This document shows, one piece after another, positions 42,391-49,587 of a stretch of DNA of 64,000 bases (positions are counted from its first letter, which is position 1; the number at the start of each line of letters is the position of its first letter). Location: positions 1-64,000 of the forward strand of contig NZ_JACRVU010000009.1 of assembly GCF_018811945.1 (NCBI RefSeq). The letters run 5' to 3'. The translations under genes were made by a program, and so were the position numbers. Below the pieces are notes generated by a model that searched no databases, had not been told where the DNA came from, and saw nothing but the letters and a program-made list of their open reading frames with translations. The DNA comes from Gluconobacter sp. P1C6_b. GTDB taxonomy: Bacteria > Pseudomonadota > Alphaproteobacteria > Acetobacterales > Acetobacteraceae.

Positions 42391-43704
42391 ATGCGACCTG
42401 TCAGTGCAATCAACAGATTTGGGTGGGGCCAGCGGGAGAGTGCGCGGGATGGAGCGGGCCTGTCGCTACGTGACTGGCTCGCGCATCAGCTGACCGGGCC
42501 TGACACAGCCACGTTCAGAGGGGTATCTCCCTGTGCCGATGGCCTGATCGCACTGCGGGAACAACGTCGCACGAAGGTTCAGGGCGATCCACTGGTCAAG
42601 CCGATCTTCCAGGGGGAAGTCGCCACGCAGATGGATACCCTGCTGCTGACGGATCAGCCCTTCCGGGAGCGGCTGGCGTGGTTCTGGTTCAATCATTTCA
42701 CCGTGAGCCTGCGGCAGGGCAGCACGCGTGCTGTCATCGGCGCCTATATGCGCGAGGCCATCCGCCCGCATGTGACCGGACGCTTTTCGGACATGCTTCT
42801 GGCGGTCATGCGCCATCCGGCTATGCTGATGTATCTGGACAATGCGTCCTCCATCGGGCCGGGCAGCGTGGCTGGCCGGAAGAGCCATCACGGGCTGAAC
42901 GAGAATCTGGCCCGTGAATGTCTGGAGCTGCACACAGTCTCGCCTGCCGCCGGATACAATCAGGGAGATGTGACGTCCTTTGCCGCAATCCTGACGGGCT
43001 GGGGCGTGGACATGAAGGCAGACCGGCCGGGTTTCGTGTTCCGGGAAAAGGCGCACGAACCGGGACCGAAAACGCTCATGGGCCAGACCTTTCCGGAAGG
43101 CGAGGACGGCGGCGTGCAGGCCCTGCACTTCCTTGGTACCCATCCCGCGACCTATCGCCACATCGCCACGCAGATGGTCCGGCATTTCGTATCGGACACG
43201 CCGTCCCCTGCTTCCGTGCGGCATGTCGAGACCGTTTTGCGGGACAGTGAAGGCGATCTGCAGGCGGCATCCCTCGCGCTGGCGGATCTGCCCGATCCGG
43301 GGCCGGGCGGGGGCAAGTTCCGTTCGCCCATGGACTACGCTACGGCCGTTCTGCGTGCCTTATCCGTCGGTGGAGAGCCCAGCCGCCCGGACGATCCGCA
43401 TTCCCCCGCCCATCAGCTGACGTCAGCTTTCAGCACCCTCGGACAGCCGCTCTGGACGGCACCGCTGCCCAATGGCTGGAGCGACGATGCGGCGGACTGG
43501 TGCGCACCCGCGGACATGCTGGCCCGTGCGGACTGGGCGTGGAGGGTGGCCGCGCATGTCCGCAGCGGCGATCCGATGGACATTGCCGATATCGCCCTTG
43601 GGCCGGCTCTCCGGCCCCAGACCCGCACGGCCATGCATCATGCCGGGTCGCGTCAGGATGCGCTGGCCCTGCTGTTTTCTTCCCCTGAATTCCAGAGGCG
43701 CTGA
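42391..43704 (+). CDS. DUF1800 family protein
   Basis: A 437-residue DUF1800 member. Recognisable pieces are NRFGWG (residues 8-13), RLAWFWFNHFTVS (about 95-107) and NENLARECLELHTV, followed by GYNQGDVTSFAAILTGW (about 186-202). There is no clear signal peptide. DUF1800 genes almost always precede a DUF1501 gene, and here the second gene starts three bases later. The pair is known from genome comparison but has no agreed function; involvement in extracellular or envelope polymer handling is a guess. Confidence 0.88.
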   Translation: MRPVSAINRFGWGQRESARDGAGLSLRDWLAHQLTGPDTATFRGVSPCADGLIALREQRRTKVQGDPLVKPIFQGEVATQMDTLLLTDQPFRERLAWFWFNHFTVSLRQGSTRAVIGAYMREAIRPHVTGRFSDMLLAVMRHPAMLMYLDNASSIGPGSVAGRKSHHGLNENLARECLELHTVSPAAGYNQGDVTSFAAILTGWGVDMKADRPGFVFREKAHEPGPKTLMGQTFPEGEDGGVQALHFLGTHPATYRHIATQMVRHFVSDTPSPASVRHVETVLRDSEGDLQAASLALADLPDPGPGGGKFRSPMDYATAVLRALSVGGEPSRPDDPHSPAHQLTSAFSTLGQPLWTAPLPNGWSDDAADWCAPADMLARADWAWRVAAHVRSGDPMDIADIALGPALRPQTRTAMHHAGSRQDALALLFSSPEFQRR

Positions 43705-43707
43705 GTC

Positions 43708-44916
43708 ATGATGATTTCCCGTCGTACTGCTCTGCTCGGTCTGGCTGGCAGCTGGACACTTGGACGTTCCTCTCTGGCCTTTGCGGGCTCTTCCGGTGGG
43801 CCGGATGATCCGCGTCTTGTGGTCGTGATCCTTCGGGGCGCGCTGGATGGCCTCTCCGCTGTCACCCCCTATGGCGACCCCGGTCTCGTGACGTATCGCC
43901 GGGCGCTCGTCCTCCCCGAACCGGGGCAGGAGGGCGGCTTGCTCGATCTGGGCGGGTTCTACGGTCTGCACCCGTCGCTTGCAAACCTGCACGGGCTGTA
44001 TGGAGAAGGCCAGATGCTGCCGATCCACGCGGTGGCGGGGCATTATCGCAGCCGGTCGCATTTCGAGGCTCAGGATTATCTGGAAAGCGGCGCGGATGAG
44101 CGTCTGGACAGCGGGTGGCTGAACCGGGCCGTTGCGGTGCTTCAGGGGAAGGCAAACCGGCCGGACGGCTACGGGCTGGCCATGGGGCTGACGGTGCCGC
44201 TTCTGCTGCGGGGTGCGGCCCGGGTGGGCAGCTATGCCCCGGCCGGAAGCCAGCATCCGGACGCCGATCTCTACAGCCAGATCCTCGCCCTGAACGCTCA
44301 TGATCCCGTGACAGGCCCTGCTTTCCGCAGCGCCCTGAAGGCCCGCGGATTTTCCGAGGCGTCCAGGATGGACATGGGGGCCCCCACCGCTCCGGAAAAG
44401 TCCCGCAAGCCCGATGCTTTTACCCGCCTCTCCACGGCGGCCGGGCAGATGCTGGCCACGCCGCATGGCCCGCGGATCGCAGCTCTGGAAATTGGCGGAT
44501 GGGACACGCATGCCGGGCAGCTTGGACGGCTGGGCAGTCCGCTGGCGCAGCTCGATCGCGGTATCGGAGCGCTGCGTCAGGGGCTTGGCGAAAGCTGGAA
44601 ACGTACGGTGGTTCTTGCGATGACGGAGTTCGGACGGACGGTGCGCATCAACGGCACAGGTGGGACGGATCACGGAACGGGCACGGTTGCCTTTCTGGCC
44701 GGTGGGGCCGTGGCTGGCGGGAAAGTCGGGGGAACCTGGCCGGGTCTGCGGAGCAGTCAGCTGTTCGAGAACCGGGATCTTGCCCCCACGACGGATCTGC
44801 GGGCGGTAGCGGCTGGGGTGCTATGCGATCACCTGCATCTGCCGTCGCGGGCCGTTGCAACGGTCTTTCCGGGCCCGGCCGTGGACCCCATGAAAGGGCT
44901 GGTCGTCCCGGTCTAA
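43708..44916 (+). CDS. DUF1501 family protein, Tat-exported
   Basis: A 402-residue protein with a twin-arginine signal (ISRRTALLGLAGSW, residues 3-16) and the DUF1501 fold related to alkaline phosphatase/sulfatase enzymes. Landmarks are LVVVILRGALDGLSAV (about 35-50), the GWDTHAGQ motif (263-270), and EFGRTVRINGTGGTDHGTGTVAFLAGG (309-336), which contain the metal-binding Asp/His residues of the superfamily. It acts in the periplasm. It forms an operon with the DUF1800 gene and is convergent with a TonB receptor. Confidence 0.87.
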   Translation: MMISRRTALLGLAGSWTLGRSSLAFAGSSGGPDDPRLVVVILRGALDGLSAVTPYGDPGLVTYRRALVLPEPGQEGGLLDLGGFYGLHPSLANLHGLYGEGQMLPIHAVAGHYRSRSHFEAQDYLESGADERLDSGWLNRAVAVLQGKANRPDGYGLAMGLTVPLLLRGAARVGSYAPAGSQHPDADLYSQILALNAHDPVTGPAFRSALKARGFSEASRMDMGAPTAPEKSRKPDAFTRLSTAAGQMLATPHGPRIAALEIGGWDTHAGQLGRLGSPLAQLDRGIGALRQGLGESWKRTVVLAMTEFGRTVRINGTGGTDHGTGTVAFLAGGAVAGGKVGGTWPGLRSSQLFENRDLAPTTDLRAVAAGVLCDHLHLPSRAVATVFPGPAVDPMKGLVVPV

Positions 44917-44923
44917 ACGCGTT

Positions 44924-47152
44924 TCAGAACTCCGAGACGACCGAGAAGAAGGTACCCCGGCGCTGTCCATATTGCGCCTGATAAATGCCGACCCCGCTGC
45001 CGTCCCGGAGCTGGTAGCGTTTGTCGAACAGATTGACGGCATCAGCCCGGACTTTGATATCATGCCCGAAAGGGACCTTCGTGAACGTATGCTGGTAACC
45101 GATATTGAAGACGTCGTATTGCGGCTCCTTGTCCAGATTGGCAAAGCCGCTGCGCAGGCCGTAGCCATAGATGAAATCGACATAGGCCATGTCGTGTTTC
45201 GTGGTCCACGAAGCCCCGGCCGTGGCGGTGAATTCGCCCTGATGGTCAAGCTGGATCGCATGAGTGCGGATATAGGCGAGCTCGGCCGGATCAAACTGGT
45301 ACTGTGCCGAATTGATGTCGCGGGCCGAGGTTTTTACATAGGAAAAATTGCCGAACAGGGACCACGGCCCATGCCGCCAGGAACTGCCGAATTCGGCGCC
45401 GTAGACACGCCCGCGCCGGTAGCTGAAGGGCGCGAGAATGACCGCGCGGCCGAACTGGCCCAGATCGGTAAGGTCATGCGCCCATTTGGCATAGGCATCG
45501 AGCGTGATCTGAAAACCGGGCGTGATGCGCTGAAGGATGCCACCATCCACATAATGCGATTTCTCGACCTTCGTGGCGCTGTCGATGGTATTGGCGGCCG
45601 CGTTCGTCGTTCCGGCAAAGCGGGCCAAGGTGGACGGGTAGACATATTGCGGGGAAGGCGGGGCGAAATAGCGGGAATAGCCGAGATGTAGCGTCGTGGT
45701 GCGCGTCGGTTTCCAGACCATGTTCGCACGCGGGCTCAACTGGCCTTCATTGTCGAAAGACGAGGCGAAACGGTCGTAGCGGATGCCGTAATTGAAGGTC
45801 AGGTTGCGCGTGATCCTGTATTCGTCCTGGATATAGGCCCCGGCCTCGACCGACCAGTTTCCGGTATTATCGATCAGACGCACGGGTGTGTTCACGGTCT
45901 GGTTGCCCATATCATCGACCGGAAAAGCGAGTGTGTCGGTATCGAGACGTTCGGACGTGTACTGTCCCAGCAGCCCGGCCAGTAAGGTGTGATGGCGTGC
46001 GATGTCATAGGACAGGTCAGTCTGCAGGCCGCCGGTCGTGAAATCGTTGACCTCATGTTCGGACACGCCCTGATAGATCAGGTCCCGGTCACGGTCCGGC
46101 GTGTAGTCGATCCGGCCGTAGCGGAAATAGGGTGAGACCTGAAGATTCAGCCGGTCGGTCGTGCGCTGATAGGACAGGACGGCATAGTAATTCTGTTCGG
46201 TCTGGCTGTCGTTCAGGTTGGCCCAGTTCATGGACGGATCGTGCGGATTGACGCCTGCGACGTTATAAAGGGTCGTGTAGTCCGGGCTGTTCGTGTCGAA
46301 AGTCTTGAAAGAGTTGGGAATTTCGAAATCCGCGTAAGAAGCGCTGGTCAGCAGCGTGAGGCGGCTCGCCTCGTCCAGATGCCAGGAAAGATACGAGAAC
46401 GCCTTTTCCTGTTCGGTCACATCATGGATCGCGCGGAACGTGTCGCTCGGATTTTCGATGCCGATGGTGTTGCGCGTGAAGGACAGGGTGGTGAAATAAT
46501 CCAGCTTTCCATGCTGGCCGCCAAGCTGCACGGAGGGGACAAACGTGTTGTAGCTCCCACCGTAAAGCGAGACCTGATTGTGTTTGAGGCTGTCACCGGT
46601 TTTGGTCGTCACGTCCACAACGCCTGCGGTGCGAAAGCCGAACTGTGCGGGGAGGGTGCCGGTCAGCAGATCCACGGACTGGATGATGCGGGTATCGAGT
46701 TCCTGGCCGAAACCGTTCAGCCCTTCAGGCAGCAGCACTCCGTTGACGCGATAGGTCAGGCCGCCATGCTCACCCCGGACATGGACCTCGCCATAGCTGT
46801 CGAGAACGACACCGGGGACACGCAGGAGGATCTGGCTGAAGGCTGCGTTCTGACCACCCGGTGTCGTGGTGATCTGGCGCTGGTCGATGGTGTAATCCAC
46901 TGCCCCGAGACCCGGAAAAATGCGGGCCCGTTCGCGGTTGAGATGCCCTGTCACACTGATCCGTTCGGGGACAGGGGGTTTTTCGGCTGAGGCGGCTTTC
47001 CTGACGGTCTGCGGTTTTGTTTCGGGCAATGCAGGGTCTGCGAGCGCCGTCCCGAGAACGGTCAGACTGACGGTCATCCACGCACAGGAGCGCTTATTTC
47101 GGAATAGTAAACTGATTATTATATAGCTTATGCTATATCTGGTGGTGTGCAT
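44924..47152 (-). CDS. TonB-dependent receptor, paralogue type B (copy 2)
   Basis: A 742-residue receptor closely related to the one at 26574: the plug (VRGEHGGLTYRVNGVLLPEGLNGFGQEL and TGTLPAQFGFRTAGVVDVTTKTG) matches residue by residue in many places. A box-like PERISVTGHL lies near residue 63 and the barrel ends in SEF. The start is uncertain. ATG at 47152 gives a long n-region (RNKR) before a hydrophobic core ending ALA; ATG at 47077 gives a short, weakly charged signal peptide but places the palindrome at 47121-47138 in the leader. It is divergent from the TetR gene at 47369. Confidence 0.85.
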   Translation of the reverse strand: MHTTRYSISYIIISLLFRNKRSCAWMTVSLTVLGTALADPALPETKPQTVRKAASAEKPPVPERISVTGHLNRERARIFPGLGAVDYTIDQRQITTTPGGQNAAFSQILLRVPGVVLDSYGEVHVRGEHGGLTYRVNGVLLPEGLNGFGQELDTRIIQSVDLLTGTLPAQFGFRTAGVVDVTTKTGDSLKHNQVSLYGGSYNTFVPSVQLGGQHGKLDYFTTLSFTRNTIGIENPSDTFRAIHDVTEQEKAFSYLSWHLDEASRLTLLTSASYADFEIPNSFKTFDTNSPDYTTLYNVAGVNPHDPSMNWANLNDSQTEQNYYAVLSYQRTTDRLNLQVSPYFRYGRIDYTPDRDRDLIYQGVSEHEVNDFTTGGLQTDLSYDIARHHTLLAGLLGQYTSERLDTDTLAFPVDDMGNQTVNTPVRLIDNTGNWSVEAGAYIQDEYRITRNLTFNYGIRYDRFASSFDNEGQLSPRANMVWKPTRTTTLHLGYSRYFAPPSPQYVYPSTLARFAGTTNAAANTIDSATKVEKSHYVDGGILQRITPGFQITLDAYAKWAHDLTDLGQFGRAVILAPFSYRRGRVYGAEFGSSWRHGPWSLFGNFSYVKTSARDINSAQYQFDPAELAYIRTHAIQLDHQGEFTATAGASWTTKHDMAYVDFIYGYGLRSGFANLDKEPQYDVFNIGYQHTFTKVPFGHDIKVRADAVNLFDKRYQLRDGSGVGIYQAQYGQRRGTFFSVVSEF
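47121..47138. promoter_or_regulatory. 18-bp palindrome at the receptor/TetR divergent promoter
   Basis: ATATAGCTTATGCTATAT is a perfect inverted repeat (7-bp arms, four-base spacer). A related motif GATATGCAATATGCTATATT starts at 47229 between this site and the TetR start, giving a second GCTATAT half-site. Two sites sharing one half-site sequence fit an operator region for the TetR regulator at 47369. Confidence 0.55.
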
Positions 47153-47368
47153 GCAAGGCGGCCTGCGAACGGGGTTTGGGTCATCATGGATGATGGAAGG
47201 CTGTCAGGATTAAAGCATCTGCATTATGATATGCAATATGCTATATTGATTCGTCTGAGGTTTTCGGGGCAGGGCGCCGATCGATGGGGCATTTCCTATC
47301 GGGGGGAGTGTCTGTAAGAGGGAACCTCGTTCCGGACTGTTTTTCGTCAGGGAATTTTCCTCAGGCCT

Positions 47369-48007
47369 ATGACTGTTTCATCTCCTCCCGCTCCTGTGGT
47401 CGTCCGTCGCCGGACACAGGCCGATCGCAGTGCGGAGACGCGCGGCAAGGTCATTCAGGCAACCGTCATGCTGCTGCAGACGCAGGGCTATGCCGCAACG
47501 ACCGTCCAGCGCATCGCCAAAACGGCGGGCGTCAGTCTGGGGGCGATGCAGCATCAGTTTCCGACCAAGGCGCAGGTCATGGCGATGGTGCTGCGGCATT
47601 ATGCGGTCAAGCGCGCACGGCTGTACCGGCGGGCGCTGAGCATGAAAGGCAGTCCGGAAGAGCGCGTGGATGCCATGCTGGACACGATGTGGCGGCTGGT
47701 GACGGATGGGCCGGAATTTCTGGCCACAGTGGAAATCGAGCTGGCGCGGCGGAGCGATCCGGATCTGGAGGCGGTGACGGCACCGGTGCTGGAGCGGATC
47801 GATCAGTTCATGATCCGCTGGCTTTCAGGGCGGCGCATGGCCCCGCCGGACCCGCATTTCGTCGAGTTGCGGCTGCTCAATTCGGCGCTTTTGCGCGGGT
47901 TGGCGGTCGAGCGTGCGCGTGGTGTGCCGCTGGAGGATCTGGCGCGGTCCTTTGAAGTGTGGCGTCGCTTCTCCAGGGCGGAATTTCTCAGGATTGCAGC
48001 CCCTTAA
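47369..48007 (+). CDS. TetR-family transcriptional regulator
   Basis: A 212-residue regulator with a canonical helix-turn-helix (TTVQRIAKTAGVSLGAMQHQFPTKAQVMAMVL, about 44-75) and an all-helical ligand-binding domain. It is divergent from the type B TonB receptor at 44924 and upstream of the creatinase-like gene and type A receptor, so it is the likely local repressor. The palindromes at 47121-47138 and around 47229 are its candidate operators. The effector may be the transported compound or a product of it. Confidence 0.9.
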   Translation: MTVSSPPAPVVVRRRTQADRSAETRGKVIQATVMLLQTQGYAATTVQRIAKTAGVSLGAMQHQFPTKAQVMAMVLRHYAVKRARLYRRALSMKGSPEERVDAMLDTMWRLVTDGPEFLATVEIELARRSDPDLEAVTAPVLERIDQFMIRWLSGRRMAPPDPHFVELRLLNSALLRGLAVERARGVPLEDLARSFEVWRRFSRAEFLRIAAP

Positions 48008-48079
48008 GTCTGGAGCAGCATGGTTCGGGAGCAGAGGCTGCGGCGGCTCGAAGGTCATTGCATTTTTAGAATAATTTTC

Positions 48080-48108
48080 TTGACGCTCATAAAACAAGTA
48101 GGTTGTAT
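48080..48108 (+). promoter_or_regulatory. Possible sigma-70 promoter for the creatinase-like gene
   Basis: TTGACG (48080-48085) and TTGTAT (48103-48108) are separated by 17 bases and lie in an AT-rich gap about 75 bases before the ATG at 48184. The -35 matches the consensus at five of six positions, the -10 at three of six. Confidence 0.4.
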
Positions 48109-48183
48109 TGCTTTTATATTGGATTCACGAACGGGCTGCCCCGTAAGGGAAAAGGCGCTTGTTCCGGACAGATAAGGTCAAAC

Positions 48184-49338
48184 ATGACAATGCCGCCTCT
48201 GACTGCCGCACAGGTTTCCGCACCCGAGATCGCCGAACGTCATGGGAAGGTTCGTGAGAAAATGGAGAAGGCCGGGCTTTCGGCCTATGTCTCCTTTGAT
48301 CCGAACAATGTCTATTACCTGACGAATTTTGCGAATTTCGTGCATGAACGGCCGTTTGTGCTCGTGCTGACGATGACCGAGACGTTCTTTGTCGTGCCGG
48401 TGCTCGAAGTGCCGCATGTGCTGCGGCACAAAGTCGGGGAGCTGAAGCTTCTGAGCTATGCGGAGTTCCCGGCCGTTGTGGGATCACGCTGGTCCGACCG
48501 GTTTGCCGAGGCGCTGCCGAAGCAGGGGGTGGTCGGGATCGAGGGGGCCTGTCCGGCGTATCTGCAGGCGCAGATCCCCAATCCGGTGAAGGTGCTGAAC
48601 ATCATTGACGAGGTCCGTGAGATCAAGTCGGCGCATGAGATTTCGCGGATCGCCTGGACGAGCGATGTGATGACGAAGGCGCTGGCGATGATGCTGGACA
48701 AGGTGCAGCCCGGTGGGATGGTGGCGCATGCCATCGGTGACGTGACGCCGTATTTCTATCAGCGCTGTCTGACGGAATCTCCGCAGTACAACGTCATGTC
48801 GAGCCATGCGGCCGGGCTGATCCAGCCGCCGGCCTATACGGATGATCCGCATAATTTCTCGTGCCTGATGGCGACCTGTGAGCCGGGCGGCCCGTTCCTC
48901 GGGCTCGTGGCTGGCAAGATCAACGGCTATGGGGCGGAAATTGAACGCACCTTCTTCCTTCAGACGATCCCTGAAGAAGCAAAGCGGCCTTTCGATACGA
49001 TGATGGAGATGCGTTACAGGGCCTATGACATGCTCAAACCCGGGGCGATCGGTTCGGAAATCGATGCCGCCTGTCAGGCGATCGCGCATGCGGCCGGCTA
49101 TGAGACGCCGCTGCACCGGACGGGGCACAGCTTTGGCGTCACGAGCCATGAAGCGCCGTTCCTGGCGCTGGGCGAGGACAACGTCATCCAGCCGGGCATG
49201 ATCTTCAGCATCGAGCCGGGGATCTACATCAAAGGGAAGGGCGGGTATCGCCATTCCGACACGGTTCTGGTGACGGAGACGGGCTACGAGATCCTCACGC
49301 AATATCCCGACAGAAAAGAAGACCTGATCGTCGGGTAA
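48184..49338 (+). CDS. Creatinase-like M24 family protein with altered metal site
   Basis: A 384-residue pita-bread-fold protein: creatinase N-terminal domain (about 20-150, YVSFDPNNVYYLTNF) and M24 domain (about 155-384). Canonical M24B peptidases bind two metals through D, D, H, E and E. Here HRTGHSFG and SIEPG keep the His and first Glu, but the first Asp is replaced by Leu, the second is Glu (GYGAEIERTF), and the last Glu is lost (GYRHSD). Creatinase shows a similar pattern (GYYTALERTLF and GYREHD). It is therefore more likely an amidinohydrolase-like or other metal-independent enzyme than an Xaa-Pro peptidase. It sits between the TetR gene and a TonB receptor. ATG at 48184 has AAGG upstream. 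Confidence 0.82.
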   Translation: MTMPPLTAAQVSAPEIAERHGKVREKMEKAGLSAYVSFDPNNVYYLTNFANFVHERPFVLVLTMTETFFVVPVLEVPHVLRHKVGELKLLSYAEFPAVVGSRWSDRFAEALPKQGVVGIEGACPAYLQAQIPNPVKVLNIIDEVREIKSAHEISRIAWTSDVMTKALAMMLDKVQPGGMVAHAIGDVTPYFYQRCLTESPQYNVMSSHAAGLIQPPAYTDDPHNFSCLMATCEPGGPFLGLVAGKINGYGAEIERTFFLQTIPEEAKRPFDTMMEMRYRAYDMLKPGAIGSEIDAACQAIAHAAGYETPLHRTGHSFGVTSHEAPFLALGEDNVIQPGMIFSIEPGIYIKGKGGYRHSDTVLVTETGYEILTQYPDRKEDLIVG

Positions 49339-49395
49339 AGCCCTTCCGGCCTGCGCCTCCTGCCGTGAAAGGCCGGGGGCGGAAGAACTGCCGGA

Positions 49396-49410
49396 AGAAA
49401 TTGCATTTCT
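49396..49410. promoter_or_regulatory. 15-bp palindrome upstream of the type A receptor copy 2
   Basis: AGAAATTGCATTTCT is a perfect inverted repeat (AGAAAT / ATTTCT, three-base spacer) in the 249-base gap before the receptor start at 49588. It has the same 6-3-6 geometry as the palindrome at 26499 but a different sequence. Confidence 0.35.
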
Positions 49411-49587
49411 CTGCTGTCTTTCGTTCCGGAATAGAAACCTATGTTCATTGCAGATCGACTGGAGCGTCTTCCGTTCTCCGGATTTCACGACCGGCTCCTG
49501 TTTCTCGGGGACGCGTACTGAGTTTTCCATGCTTTCCGCATGACTGCCACATCTTCTGAAACCGGAGTTGTCCCGGGGAGACCTGAA

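Noticed and set aside
48184-49338. Annotation as an Xaa-Pro aminopeptidase
   Set aside because: Three of the five metal ligands are absent, and the local motifs look more like creatinase.
49346-49376. Terminator after the creatinase-like gene
   Set aside because: CCGGCCT and AGGCCGG can pair, but the loop is 17 bases and no T run follows.
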